Assembly: GCA_933228895.1 (NCBI GenBank)
Contig: OW121855.1
Span: forward strand, 30,890,698-30,954,697
Reading direction: 5' to 3'
From: Platycnemis pennipes
Lineage: Eukaryota > Arthropoda > Insecta > Odonata > Platycnemididae
DNA: 64,000 nt
A program made the translations under genes and the position numbers. Positions within the stretch are counted from its first letter, which is position 1. Every line of letters starts with the position of its first letter. The notes below the pieces were generated by a model, which was not told the DNA's origin, searched no databases, and saw only the letters and a list, made by a program, of their open reading frames with translations. Shown here piece by piece: positions 1 through 9,989 of the stretch.

Positions 1-56
1 ATAGCATTCTACATTATTCATTAACAAGGTTTTTTTTTATCCAGCCAAAAGTCCCT

Positions 57-632
57 CCAGTATATCCCTACGAAATCGGTCTAAATAATGAACTTGAACG
101 TGTGCAGCGAAGATCGGCAAGATTTGTAAAGGGACGATACGATAATTATATTAGCGTAACCAGTCTATTAAATGAATAGAAATGGGAATCATTGTCAGAT
201 CGCAGGTTGAAATGTAGACTTAATCTCTTAAACAAATTCAAAGGCAATATTTTCAGTGATGATGTTAAAAATATTTTACGAACCCCAACTTACTATGGCA
301 GACTGGACCATAATCATAAGGTTAGAGAAATTGATTGCCGAACTGACCGATTCGAAATGTCCTTTTTCCCCCGTACAATAAGAGATACGAATAACGGTAA
401 ATATGTCCAATCGGAGAGTAGCAATGAATAGCATTGGTAGCTGCATGTTGGTATGAGTACTCAAAGCTAAGGCTTTGCTATTTTTATCTTTTTTAAATAG
501 TGTAGTTCTGACTACTTATATTAATACTATTCCTTTTTTATGCATGATATGTAGTGCATGTTTGGTGAGCAATCACCCCCTGCCACACACCCTTGTGGTG
601 GCTTGCAGGGTATTATGTAGATGTAGATGTAG
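57..632 (+). mobile_element. 5'-truncated CR1/Jockey-like LINE copy (LINE family 1)
   Basis: This is the 3' end of a non-LTR retrotransposon: the last part of the reverse-transcriptase ORF followed by 3' UTR. The reading frame shows the family signature RVQRRSARFVKGRYDN in degraded form, then LSDRRLKCRLNLLNKF, TPTYYGRLDHNHK and a closing SFFPRTIRD block near 360-390. An in-frame TAG near 178 breaks the ORF. The 3' UTR ends in the tip shared by every family-1 copy here: CCCTGCCACACACC, GGCTTGCAGGGTATTATG, then (TGTAGA)n. The 5' end is cut inside the coding region, which is typical of incomplete reverse transcription. It encodes no working enzyme. Family naming (CR1, Jockey or Daphne-like) is inference from the C-terminal motif. 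Confidence 0.85.
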
Positions 633-639
633 ATGAAGT

Positions 640-715
640 CAAAATCACGGCTGGTGGCCTACCACCTTCTGCCACACACCATTGCGGCGACTCGCAGGGT
701 AAATGTAAATGTTGA
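640..715 (+). mobile_element. degenerate LINE family 1 3' tip
   Basis: A second, more diverged copy of the LINE 3' tip lies directly after the first. CTTCTGCCACACACC is followed by GACTCGCAGGGTAAATG and an imperfect TGTAAATG tail. Only about 75 bases are recognisable, so it is either an extremely 5'-truncated insertion or a local duplication. Confidence 0.6.
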
Positions 716-1461
716 TACATATATTTCTTTGAACACTCGGTGGCCAGAGGAAACCCTATTGATATGCTTTGACGGCAGCAGGTAACGTTGGATAAAGATG
801 TATCCAGCTTCTCACAAACAGATCACCCTCGCGTAATGGTTACTTCCTAAGACCCCTGCCTTCTCCTAAGGACTTCCCAGCAGGTCGCCCGGCTCCTTAC
901 CTGGCCTCATCACTTTCCCTCCTCCAATCCGGGCGAGCGTCTTCCAGCCTCCGTTCTCGAAATCACTGCTACGTCCCTCCCGCCCGGCTGGTTTCCAGGA
1001 ACTATCGAAATGCACCTGGCCCCCAATAGCACGGTTCCGTCGGACAAGGGTCCCCCCACCTGCCGGCTAGCGAGTTGGCTGAGCCCTCGGGGGCACCAAA
1101 ACAACAAAGCCGGTCTTCGGTCTCCATTGGAAAAAAAAGTCGAGGTGGAAGGAACGCTGACTGAGTCGTACCCTCTTTTGATTGACGCAGGTCTAAAAGA
1201 GTGAGAAGCTGAAGGAAAGGGAGACGCAGTGAGTAGGGAGATACCTAAGCGAAGAGGTTCTGGGAGGCATTCCACGAAAAAATCTGAGGGGCCATTATGA
1301 AGAGTAGACTTGAAAGGAAACGAGAGCAAGTTCCCAAAAGGATGAACAAATTTACCTCTCGTTTCAAATGATGGGACTATATCTTGAGCAGCTCACTGCG
1401 AAATAGACAAAGATGACAGCTTCATTTTGCTGTGTATGAACCTTGTTTATACTGAATGATC
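716..1461. other. No gene recognised; GC-rich patch at about 840-1330
   Basis: No recognisable domain or RNA gene was found. The central 500 bases are clearly richer in G+C and CpG than the flanks, and both strands have open frames there (139 codons on the minus strand, 910-1329). Such frames are expected by chance in GC-rich DNA. The predicted proteins are low-complexity Ser/Pro-rich and match no family I know. Confidence 0.5.
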
Positions 1462-1697
1462 TAGGTCAATCCATAGCATAGGTAGTTGCATGTTGGTATA
1501 AGGACTTGAAGGTAACCCAACTAACAGCACGTTTTTGCAGGCTTAGTTTGCTATTTTTATCTTTTTAAATGGTGCAGTTTAGACTAATATATTAAAGCTA
1601 ATCCTTTTAAATGCATGATATGTAGTGCATGTTTGGTGAGAATTCATTCCCTGCCACACACCTTTGTGGTAGCTTGCAGGGTATTATGTAAATGTAG
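1462..1697 (+). mobile_element. LINE family 1, 3' UTR-only copy
   Basis: Starts with the UTR segment ATAGCATAGGTAGTTGCATG, continues through AACCCAACTAACAGCACG and ATGCATGATATGTAGTGCAT, and ends with CCCTGCCACACACC and GCTTGCAGGGTATTATGTAA. It contains no coding sequence. It closely matches the UTR copy at 7903-8117. Confidence 0.85.
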
Positions 1698-2119
1698 GTA
1701 CGAAATATATATTCTTATGATATCTGTGCATTGGTCTGAACAACAGGACAATTTACATATTGCTTGCTCTTCCCTACGTTCTCGTGTATAGAGCGCGAAG
1801 CTGAAATCAACGGACCATGGCATGAAAATGTAATACTAGTTATTGGCTAACGGATTTAGGCGTAATTTGATGGAACCAAGACTACTCAATATAGGAACGA
1901 AGTGTAATCCCTTGCAGTGCCGCAAATACATGTGGACTGGCACTTAAGCTCATACGTTACATCCCTTCGTGAGGGTTATAAATATTTAAGAGTAATTTCA
2001 TGCGTAAATGTTTGTACACTCACTCGGAACTAATGTGGTCTTACCCATATTTTGTAAAACTTTTCCGGGAATCACTGCGACTTGCACTGAGAATCAAATT
2101 AGCGCACAGATAATTGCCA
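1698..2119. other. No gene or repeat recognised
   Basis: AT-rich sequence with no significant open frame, domain or terminal repeat that I could find on either strand. Confidence 0.5.
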
Positions 2120-2252
2120 AACACTACATCCCCTAGACTAATCTACTCATTAATAAACATTGGATTTACTCATATGTTTGACGATTATTCACCCCATACC
2201 ACACCCCTAGAGGCGGCTTGTAGGAAATACAGTAGATGCAGATATGTGAATC
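2120..2252 (+). mobile_element. diverged LINE family 1 3' tip
   Basis: TTATTCACCCCATACCACAC and GGCGGCTTGTAGGAAATACA, followed by AGTAGATGCAGATATG, match the family-1 tip with many substitutions. This is an old copy. It abuts the SINE that follows. Confidence 0.65.
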
Positions 2253-2261
2253 ACACGTGCG

Positions 2262-2618
2262 CCCATTTTATAATCGCCAACCCTATGTGTGTTTTCAAGT
2301 CTGTTTCCGCGCTAATAGGCGTTTCAGATCGAGGGGAAAGGTACAAGTATGGGAATGGAAGGGAAAGGGGTGGACAGAAACCCGGCGACGGTATTAGCCT
2401 GCTCTTAACGAAAAGGCGCCGTGGGGAGCACGGCTTAGCGTCCCATCCGACGGACGGAGTAATGTACTTGAATGCTCGCCACAAGACACTCAAGTAGGGG
2501 CCGGTTAACCAATTAAAAATACCTGTCATTGGATTTAAATACTTCCACGGGATTCGAACCCGGGTCCTCCCGGCTAGGGTAGGAGGCCAGTACTCTAACC
2601 ACATCATCAACCCGGCCC
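2262..2618 (-). mobile_element. tRNA-derived SINE (SINE family 1), near full length
   Basis: Read on the minus strand, the element begins with a tRNA-like head at about 2550-2618: an A-box-like GTGGTTAGAGTACTGG and a B box GGTTCGAATCCC. These are the internal RNA polymerase III promoter elements. The head is followed by a conserved body (CCGTCCGTCGGATGGGACG, CCTTTTCGTTAAGAGCAGG, CTTCCATTCCCATACTTGTA) and a 3' end near CAGACTTGAAAACACAC. Related copies lie at about 11.2, 13.0, 23.2, 35.7, 56.0 and 58.2 kb, which shows this is a dispersed family and not a functional tRNA gene. Confidence 0.85.
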
Positions 2619-2619
2619 A

Positions 2620-3530
2620 GCCGAAGCGCCGACGTGCTTGAAATCCTCTTTTTCCACTTGGAAAATTAGGTTTCACCCACTTTTGCTTAGAAAAAGGTCA
2701 GACTAAGCCACTATAACAGCCATGATGCAGAGTACTTGCAATAAGCATAATTATCACTCGCGTTCATTTTCGTTTAGGAGACGGACGTATCGACTGCGAC
2801 GATAGCACAAACCTTGGGCAATGTCACGATGTCACCGAGCGTTGAAGAAAGCGACACGCGTGACACCTGCCGGTGAAAAATGAAAGCAGATGGGCGATTG
2901 AATCGCATTAGGATTCCGCTTCAGTGACAGGCTTAAAATTTTCGATTGTAGGCCCTATATCCTGGCTGAGCGCAAATATCATTTCTGAGAATCTTTTTAT
3001 TATTTAACATGCTAGTCGTGCAAAGCAAAGCCATGCCAGAGAACTCAACCTTTACCTTAAAGGAAGGCGAACATCGTAATTCCTCTGTTAACCCGGTTAA
3101 CACGAAGCGTAGAAGCTTTCTACTGCGACGAAAGGTAGGACGTGGAAATATTGTAGTTGTTTAGCCGGTTAAAGAAGGGTTACATGTCAAAAACACTTCT
3201 AAATAATATATTGTCAGTGCATACCCCTCTGTTTCGTATGTCGTCCCTCTGAGGCTCCGTAAACATACAACTTCACTTCTCTAGATTTTACTCTCTAAAT
3301 AATTAAATTATAATACTTTCCCCTATATTTCTCATTGCTACATAAAATAACTACATATTATCCGACGTATTGTAATCCATAGATACAATATATTGCCGTG
3401 AGTCGAAGGCCTCAGGGAACTTTAATTTCTTTTCTTTTGGATAACTTAATGTAATGAGTAAAGTGAAAACAGTAAATTCACTCCAGAATTTAGATACATA
3501 TTAATCACCTTATTTTTTTTCTTTTTAAAG
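2620..3530. other. No gene recognised
   Basis: AT-rich sequence without a credible open frame, RNA structure or recognisable repeat on either strand. Confidence 0.5.
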
Positions 3531-3787
3531 GAAATTCCTAAAAAGAATAAGGGACAACTTTATCGGCCATATCTTGAGACATGATGGCCTGATGAGGACT
3601 ATCGTTGAGGGAAAAGTGAACGGGAAGATTGGAAAAGGCAGGCCTCGTATGAGATACATGGAACAGGTTGTGAAGGATGTAAAAGAGAAGAATTACGTCA
3701 CAATGAAAATGTTGGCCGATAGAAGAATCGAGTGGAAAGCTGCGTGAAACCAATCCTAGGATTGTTGACCAATGATGATGATGATGA
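3531..3787 (+). mobile_element. RTE-type LINE, 5'-truncated 3' end
   Basis: The reading frame gives the extreme C-terminus of the RTE-type polyprotein: GHILRHDGLMRTIVEGKVNG, GRPRMRYMEQVVKDVKE, LADRRIEWKAA. It is followed by CCTAGGATTGTTGACC and a (GATGAT)n tail. It is a clear relative of the long copy at 31976-35369 (GHILRHDGLMKTIVEGKVNG there). The tail of short GAT repeats takes the place of poly(A), as is usual for RTE elements. Confidence 0.88.
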
Positions 3788-3880
3788 CAATCACCTTCGG
3801 AATTTATCAGAATAATTTCATCTTGAATAACACTAAATATTGAATATTTTATTTCAGGCTCCGAAGAATGGCCACTAAGG

Positions 3881-4312
3881 ACCATTATGGTGCGTGGCAG
3901 AGGGTTAATTTACACGAAACATGTATTACATATCATGCATAAAAAACTAGTAATAACATACTAGTCTAACTTTAATTTTTTTCGATAAAAATAAAAATAC
4001 AAAGCAATCATGCTGAACTTAAACCAACATGCAAATACCTATGTTACCGATTGATACAATCGTATTGGATATATTTACCGCTATCCATATCCCTAATTGT
4101 ATGATAAAAGAAGGACATTTTGAATCTGTCAGTTTGTCAATCCATTTATCTAATATTATGATTGTGGTCTACCATAGTAAGTTGGAGTTCGAAAAATATT
4201 TTTATCATCATCATTGAAAGTATAATCTTCGAATTTATTTAAGAAATTAAGTCTAAATTTCAACCTATGATCTGACAGTGATTTCCATTTTAATTCATTT
4301 AATAGACTGGTT
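3881..4312 (-). mobile_element. LINE family 1 copy, reverse orientation
   Basis: The minus strand carries the C-terminal coding piece (LNELKWKSLSDHRLKFRLN region at 4230-4312, then the TYYGR and FRTI-like blocks) followed by 3' UTR. It ends near 3881 in a decayed CCCTCTGCCACGCACC tip without its (TGTAGA)n tail. Many substitutions and frameshifts are present. Confidence 0.75.
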
Positions 4313-4369
4313 AAAAAAAGGCGTTTTCATATACTCAAACTTCGGGATTTATTAATTAAGGGAATAGGG

Positions 4370-4600
4370 AGAAGAAGAGGTTATAACGTGTGATAAGGAG
4401 TGAGGGTGTTTTGAAGGACGCGATGAAGAGAAGGATGACGGATAGGTAGGGTAGAGGGAGGAAGATAACGGGAAGTTTGGTTAGAATGATGAGTGGTAGG
4501 AGGAGAGAGGAACTAAATATGGACGTCAATTGAGAAATAGAGATCGTAGGAAACATTTAATGCCTATCAAATCATACCTTGGCCGGTAGAACACTAATTA
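4370..4600 (+). mobile_element. decayed LINE reverse-transcriptase C-terminus (RTE-like subfamily 2)
   Basis: Allowing one stop codon, the plus strand reads VIRSEGVLKDAMKRRMTD, then GRGRKITGSLVRMMSG. This matches the C-terminal pattern of RTE-like LINEs (H-x-LLKDxIEGRMxGKRGRGRxRxGML), but it is a different subfamily from the copy at 32 kb. Similar fragments occur at 23880-24200, 28975-29185 (minus) and 13515-13770 (minus). The function is lost. Confidence 0.55.
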
Positions 4601-4632
4601 TAAGAATAATAGTAAATGTAACAATTGGTGCA

Positions 4633-5117
4633 TATTGAATGATTATATTAGAGTAAACAGTCTATGAAACTGAACAGTAAATAAACTAAAATGTGAATAA
4701 TTATCACAACGTCAGATAAAATTTAGACTTAATCTCTTAAATTAATTACAAGATCGTATTTTCATTGGTGACGTTACAAGTATTTTGCGAACTCCAACTT
4801 ACTATGGTAGACAGGACCATGAACATAAAATTAGAGAAATAGTTCACCGAATCCACAGATTTAAAATGTCATTCTTTCCTCGTACAATTGGGGATATGCA
4901 TAGTTACAAATATATAGGTAGTCGCGTGTCCGTATAAGGACCTTCAGCTAACCTAACTAACAGCATGTTGGTGCAAGATTTTTTTTTCTCTTAGTATATT
5001 TTTAAATTGTTATCTTTCGACTAGTATAGATAATAATCCTTTTAGCATGAGAGAAAAGGCATGTTTAGTGTAAATCACTTTCATGGTAGTTTGCAGGGTA
5101 TTGTGTAAATGTAGATT
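4633..5117 (+). mobile_element. old LINE family 1 copy
   Basis: Heavily mutated family-1 C-terminal coding sequence: the TPTYYGRQDHEHKIRE region at 4790-4850 and SFFPRTIGD at 4870-4895. The 3' UTR has lost the CACCCCCTGCCACACACC section but keeps GTTTGCAGGGTATTGTGTAA at its tip. Numerous stops are present. Confidence 0.75.
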
Positions 5118-5355
5118 GTTTCCCAATGTCTCACACCGTCGAGGTGAGGTCGTGATGGGCACTGCGTAGACGTAGATTAATGGCAACAACTTAAGCACGT
5201 GCGTTCAAAAGACCCATTACTGCTACCCATTACAGTAAGAAGCGAACATTCTTAAAGTAATATGGAGCTGTAGCTGCAGAAAACAAGGCTAATAGGGTAA
5301 TGCAGTGCGTGAAGGCCAGCGGGACGGACAGGTTACCTTACCAGGTACGGTCGGA
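5118..5355. other. No gene recognised
   Basis: Short unassigned spacer between two LINE pieces. Confidence 0.4.
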
Positions 5356-5460
5356 GAAAGGGCATGTAGGGTAACCTAACTAACAGTATATTTATGCATG
5401 CTTTCTTTCCTCTTAGTATATTTTTAAATTGTTATCTTAACTTATAATAATTTTTATCCT
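5356..5460 (+). mobile_element. LINE family 1 3' UTR fragment
   Basis: Closely matches the UTR of the copy at 4633-5117 (AACCTAACTAACAG, CTCTTAGTATATTTTTAAAT). It stops abruptly where the next LINE copy begins at 5461, so the second copy probably inserted into or recombined with this one. Confidence 0.65.
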
Positions 5461-6016
5461 TCAAATATCTTGGAATAATACTGAAACATGATCTTTCCTG
5501 TGGTAAACTCATACGTGAAATAATGGGTCAAGCGAATCGTAAACTGGGATTTATCAAAAGAGTACTGGGTAAGTGTGACGATCATGTACGAGAAACAGCT
5601 ACTTTTCCCTTGTTAGACCTCATTTGGAATATGCTGACAGTGTATGGGATCCCTACGAAATCGGTCTAAATAATGAACTTCAACGTGTGCAGCGAAGATC
5701 GGCAAGATTTGTAAAGGGACGGTACGATAACCTTATTAGCATAACCAGTATATTAAATGAATTAAATTGGAAATCATTGTCAGATTGCAGGTTGAAATTT
5801 AGACTTAATCTTTTTGACAAATTCCAAGACCATATTTTAAGTGATGATGCTAAAAATATTTTGCCAACCCCAACTTACTATGGTAGACTGGACCTTAATC
5901 ACAAAATTAGAGAAATTGATTGCCGAACTGACAGATTCAAAATGTCCTTTTTTCCTCGTACTATTAGGGATATGAATAACGGTAAGTATATCCAATACGA
6001 CTGTATCAATGGATAA
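5461..6016 (+). pseudogene. LINE reverse-transcriptase C-terminal fragment
   Basis: Translation gives KYLGIILKHDL near 5465-5500, ANRKLGFIKRVLGKCDDHVR at about 5530-5590, then after a frameshift SLVRPHLEYADSVWDP at about 5610-5655, RVQRRSARFVKGRYDN, LSDCRLKFRLNLF and SFFPRTIRDMNNGKY. In intact non-LTR elements this thumb and C-terminal region follows the F-A-D-D active-site box. That box is missing because the copy is 5'-truncated. A continuous frame of 130 codons covers 5624-6016. It is dead coding sequence. The long uninterrupted stretch suggests it is younger than the 4633 copy. Confidence 0.85.
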
Positions 6017-6245
6017 CATTGGTAGCTGCATGTTGGTACAAGGACTTGAAGCTAACCCAACTAACAGCATGTTTTTGCATGTTTAATTTGCTATTTTTAT
6101 ATTTTTTTAAATAGTAAAGTTTAGAACAGTATATAAATTCTAATATTTTTTTATGCATGATATGTAGTGTATGCTTGGTGAGAGTTTACCCCCTGCCGCA
6201 CACATTTATGGTGGCTTGCAGGGTATTATGTAGATGTAGATGTAG
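5461..6245 (+). mobile_element. LINE family 1, longest copy in the window
   Basis: This copy reaches furthest 5' of the family-1 set: it starts just after the expected reverse-transcriptase active-site region and runs to the (TGTAGA)n tail. The 3' UTR contains GGTAGCTGCATGTTGGTACA, ATGCATGATATGTAGTGTAT and the CCCTGCCGCACACA tip. It is a useful reference for aligning the more truncated copies at 57, 4633, 30043 and 36259. Confidence 0.88.
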
Positions 6246-6695
6246 GATGGAGAAAGCAAAAATATTCGGGGCGGGAAGGTGACCAGGAGAGACCGTCCAC
6301 CGGATGGAAAGGTGAGGGTCAGGTGAGCTGGGGGGAACGAGGAGTCGGAAACGTCAACGACCCTCTTTATTGGAGGGGACCCGGAGATGGTCGTGTCCCA
6401 CTCAAGTCGGGAACTGCTGAGGAAAAGATGGCTACCGGAAAGTTGAAAGTGAGTCACGTCTGATTACTGACCGCCATAAAAGAGCCGGCGCCTTTGATTT
6501 CCCTCCTCCCTTTTCCCCTGACCATTAAGGGGACGGGAACAAAGCGGGCAGAATGTTTACGACTCGCCGTCATCAGCATCTCAGATCTTCCCGTGAATTC
6601 AGGAGACGGGACGTCCTATTCCCCCTGGCGAAGGGCACGTGGAGGCAGACATCGGCGGGCACATCAGCGCCCGATTCGGCGGACTTGCTCACGCC
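6246..6695. other. No gene recognised; GC-rich stretch
   Basis: CpG-rich DNA with short open frames on both strands but no recognisable domain. It ends at the direct repeat flanking the candidate transposon at 6704-7435. Confidence 0.45.
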
Positions 6696-6703
6696 TTAAT
6701 TTA

Positions 6704-7435
6704 AGGAGGTTGGCTCGCGACTGCTTGAGTCAAGTTGTCTGAGGAATCTTATTAATTTAAGTACGAGTATATGCCACCTAAGTGATCCTTACTTCACAAA
6801 GAAAATTACCTAAGCTATTGAAAGTCATAAGTATCACGAGAAATACGATGTAAAGTCGAAGGATTTATTTTTTATGATAATTTTAATCAGCTCGACGATG
6901 GAGTCATTCAGTACTTACTTTAAATAAATAAATTCATGTACTCAATGAATTTAGTAATGTATAACACCAGAATATTACTATCAAACTTTATGTTATAATA
7001 TTTTTCTGAAATATGCTTTAATATCTCATTAGTAGTGATATTATTCATACGCCATGCATTTTGGCTAGAGCGACCGCAGCGCCATAGAAGACAACTAACG
7101 CATTTCGTCTGCTATGAGCGCGGAAATTGGTGGATTTAGCAAAAAATACGGTGGGTTGATGCCTTTTTTTCGTGTCATTTTATTTCTTGTGAAATTACGC
7201 ATAAAATATCAGTTTTTTTGCAAAAATGACATGTCACTATGGTATTTTTAAACGTTATATTCCCATGTGACGGCCATTCTCGCCGTTAATCGTATGTAAT
7301 TTCAAATGCAATTTGTGGAAAAAGGAGTATGGGTTGGTGTAATTATCTTAACTTTATTAGATAGAGTAACTTTAGTTCTATAAGTGCTGAAAATATAAAA
7401 AAATGACATGACTTTCACTTATCGGATCAACCTCC
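6704..7435. mobile_element. candidate non-autonomous DNA transposon
   Basis: The ends are inverted: AGGAGGTTG on the left and CAACCTCC on the right. They are flanked by the same 8 bases, TTAATTTA, at 6696-6703 and 7436-7443. The interior (732 bp) has no open frame. The 8-bp duplication would suit a hAT-like element, while the embedded TTAA could also suit a piggyBac-type insertion. The TIR is short (8-9 bp), so a chance match cannot be excluded. Confidence 0.45.
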
Positions 7436-7507
7436 TTAATTTAGAAACTCAAAACATCGAATGAACGGGAGGGAGATATGCAACGAATTAACAAAACCAA
7501 AAACTAC

Positions 7508-7590
7508 GGCCCGGCCCAGGTAGCGACGAGATAAAGACCTCGCCTGCTAATCCTAGGGTGGCAAGTTCGAGTCCCGCCTGGGTGGAGAAA
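7508..7590 (+). mobile_element. tRNA-like SINE head
   Basis: The sequence has an A-box-like region (GCCCAGGTAGCGACGAG) and a B box (AGTTCGAGTCCC) about 45 bases apart, as in a pol III promoter. It does not fold into a full tRNA because the acceptor ends do not pair. No SINE-1 body follows, so this is another family or a truncated copy. Confidence 0.55.
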
Positions 7591-7624
7591 AACGCACTGT
7601 TTGTCAAAAACTGTTTGTCAAGCT

Positions 7625-7699
7625 CTGTTGGTTCAGCCCCTGGGAAACCTGTTGACAGGCAAATGCCTATTGGAATCCCAGGGGTATATGGACCAACAG
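7625..7699. repeat. 75-bp imperfect hairpin
   Basis: The left arm CTGTTGGT plus CCCCTGGGA pairs with TCCCAGGGG plus ACCAACAG on the right. The unpaired internal parts are 4 and 7 bases, and the loop is about 30 bases. The total paired stem is 17 bp. It sits between a SINE head and a LINE fragment. It could be a very short fold-back element or a structured RNA. Confidence 0.6.
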
Positions 7700-7704
7700 A
7701 ACAG

Positions 7705-7816
7705 TATATGTAATCTTATGTATCTATTGAATCTAGCATAATACGCTTGTGTTTTTAATGTGTATCTAACATCTTCAGTAAAATTCTCCGTCTTAAATTT
7801 CTGTATTAGATTTAAC
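7705..7816 (-). mobile_element. LINE family 2 coding fragment
   Basis: The minus strand reads LNLIQKFKTENFTEDVRYTL then QAYYARFNRY, which corresponds to the LNLLxKF / ILRTPTYYGRLD block of family 1 but is clearly a different subfamily. It matches the longer minus-strand copy at 61878-62540 at the nucleotide level (GAATCTAGCATAATACGC). Confidence 0.65.
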
Positions 7817-7880
7817 ATCTACATAATGCCCTGTAGGCCATCATATGGGTGAGCGGCAGGGGGCGAATTCTCGCGGAAGC
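7817..7880 (-). mobile_element. LINE 3' tip, reverse orientation
   Basis: ATCTACATAATGCCCTGTAG and GGCAGGGGGCGAATTCTC are the reverse complement of the family tip. The tip lies upstream of the family-2 coding piece in minus-strand order, so the two must be separate insertions, one next to the other's tail. Confidence 0.75.
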
Positions 7881-7902
7881 TGCACTATATTGAGTGATTG
7901 AA

Positions 7903-8117
7903 TCCATAGCATAGGTTGTTGCATGTTGGTGTAAGGACTTGAAGGTAACCCAACTAACAGCACGTTTTTGCATGCGTAGTTTTCTCTTTTTAAATATTGC
8001 AGTTTAGACTAATATATTAATATTAATCCTTTTAAATGCATGATATGTAGTGCATGTTGGTGACAATTCACCCCCTGCCACACACCTTTGAGGTGGCTTG
8101 CAGGGTATTATGTAGAT
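7903..8117 (+). mobile_element. LINE family 1, 3' UTR-only copy
   Basis: Well-preserved UTR with ATAGCATAGGTTGTTGCATG, TATTAATATTAATCC, ATGCATGATATGTAGTGCAT and a complete tip ending TATGTAGATG. The TATTAATATTAATCC stretch is the intact version of the site where a piggyBac-type MITE sits in the copy at 36259-37276. Confidence 0.85.
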
Positions 8118-8129
8118 GAATACTCCGGA

Positions 8130-8462
8130 TGAAAATAAACCATAATCAGTCAATGATCCTAAGATTGGCTTGACGCAGCTCTCCAATCGATTCTCCTGTT
8201 TGCTTACTTCTTCATTCGCATAGTTCTTCTCTTTCACATCATTCACTACTTGCTCTACGTATCTCATGTGAGGCTTTGCAATTTTTTCCGTTCACTTGTC
8301 CCTCGGTGATCGTCTTCATCGAGCCACAATGTCACAAGATATGGCCGATTAAGTCTTCTTTTCAATTTTTTCAGCCGACTTCTCTTTTCTCGCACTCTTC
8401 TCAGGACTTCTTCGCTTTTCACTAGGTCGATCCATTTGATTTTCATCATTCTTCGGTAGCAC
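8130..8462 (-). mobile_element. RTE-type LINE 3' end, reverse orientation (older copy)
   Basis: The minus strand encodes a diverged RTE-type C-terminus: RRMMKIKWIDLVKSEEVLRR and REKRSRLKKLKRR, then MRYVEQVVNDVKEKNYANEE. The frame has shifted. It is clearly older than the plus-strand RTE copy that interrupts its 5' side at 8463. Confidence 0.8.
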
Positions 8463-9119
8463 TTGGTCTCTTTTTTCACTAAAAAAGAGGCCAAAACCAA
8501 CGTTATACTAGGAAAACAGAAACTGGAAGAGGCGAAAGAGTTCTGTTACCTGGGAAGCAGAGTAACCAGCGATGGACGAAGCAAGAAAGAAGTAGTCAGT
8601 ATAATAGCCCAGGCAAAGAGGGCATTCTTTCAAAAGAAGAATCTACTTACAGCTGGGAATACAAGCTTAGAAGTAAGGAAGCAATTCATTAGAACGTATC
8701 TCTGGAGCATGTTACTTGACGGAACTGAGGAATGGACGATGACAGCAGCGGAGAAGAAAAGGGTGGAAGCATTCGAAATATGGTGCTACTGAAGAATGAT
8801 GAAGATAAAATGGATCAACCGAGTGAAAAATGAAGAAGTCTTAAGAAGAGTGGGAGAACAGAGAAGTCTGCTGAAAACTATAAAACGAAGACGGGGCAAC
8901 CTAATCGGCCATATCTTAAGACTCGATGCCCGATGAAGACAATCGTCGAAGGGAAAGTGAACGGGAAGAATGGAAAAGGCAGGCCTCGTATGAGTTACAT
9001 AGAACAGGTCGTAAAGGACGTGAAATAGAGGAACTACGTTAATATGAAGAGATTGGCCGATAGAAGAATCGAGTTGAGGGCTGCGTCCAACCAATCCTAG
9101 GATTGTTGACCCATGATGA
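8463..9119 (+). mobile_element. RTE-type LINE, 5'-truncated copy with target-site duplication
   Basis: Nearly identical to the last part of the RTE copy at 32 kb (its base 8463 corresponds to about 34714). The frame reads KQKLEEAKEFCYLGSRVTSD, EVRKQFIRTYLWSMLL, then a premature TGA near 8789, then RVGEQRSLLKTIKRRRG and GRPRMSYIEQVVKDVK. It is bounded by an 11-base direct repeat, TTCGGTAGCAC, at 8452-8462 and 9120-9130. The duplication fits a target-primed insertion into the older inverted RTE copy. Confidence 0.88.
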
Positions 9120-9130
9120 TTCGGTAGCAC

Positions 9131-9985
9131 CGCAATAGAGAGCCCACATACAAGTACAGGTTGTAAGCTCCGTACAAGAACGCAATCAGCGATATTTTCT
9201 AGATGTCTTTACTTGAACCCCCATCTAAACATCCCTCCACCATATAAATGCTTCTTTCATCGAAAATATTTCGAATCAAACTTCATCGCAGCTATACTGA
9301 TTCTCCTCCAAAATACGACAGACTAGTATAATAATTCCACAAGCACTGCCATATGACACAATACTCTGAGGAGGAGAAAAATCGATATCGAACCTGTTCC
9401 AACCTCTACTTACTTGCGGAATCTGGTATGAGGGCATTTGATAAAGATTACACAATGACGAGGTACGAGTACCTATGAGAAGAAGAATATGCTACAACCT
9501 GAGAATGCTATGGTGTATTGAAGCGTAGTGGCTAAAATAGGATACCTGTGGAACGCTTAGATTTTTTCTGCTCGTTTTTCCATTTAATATGGAATTCAAT
9601 AAAGCCTCAATCTCAACGAGGCACTTCATACATCCATTGAGGATTGGCGAAGTAGTATGCTAACGTAATTAAACACATACGGACTCGAAGACAGTTCTGC
9701 TGCTTTCGCGGCGGGTACATTTTAAGTACATGCTTCAACCTCGATATGCTCTTGCTCATCGAAAAGTTGGCTTAAATAGAAAGGTTATCCAGGATGAAGA
9801 ATTGTGAAATATACACTCAAAATGAGCAAACCGAATACATAAATTTCGCCGATAGAAATTAGGAATTCATTGCTGGTGTCAATCACAATCGATATATAAA
9901 TTCTCAGATAAATCTTAGATTCTGTTTGAACTATTTAAATAACCATACTCATAACGTGGAACGAACAGAACTCATGAGGAGAACA
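9131..9985. other. No gene recognised
   Basis: AT-rich, no credible coding potential, no repeat recognised. Confidence 0.5.
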
Positions 9986-9989
9986 TGGA

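Noticed and set aside
910..1329. 139-codon open frame on the minus strand
   Set aside because: It lies in GC-rich DNA, overlaps an open frame on the other strand, has biased Ser/Pro composition and no recognisable domain.
2550..2618. Functional tRNA gene on the minus strand
   Set aside because: The pol III boxes are good, but the sequence continues into a body shared with six other copies and the acceptor ends do not pair, so it is a SINE head.
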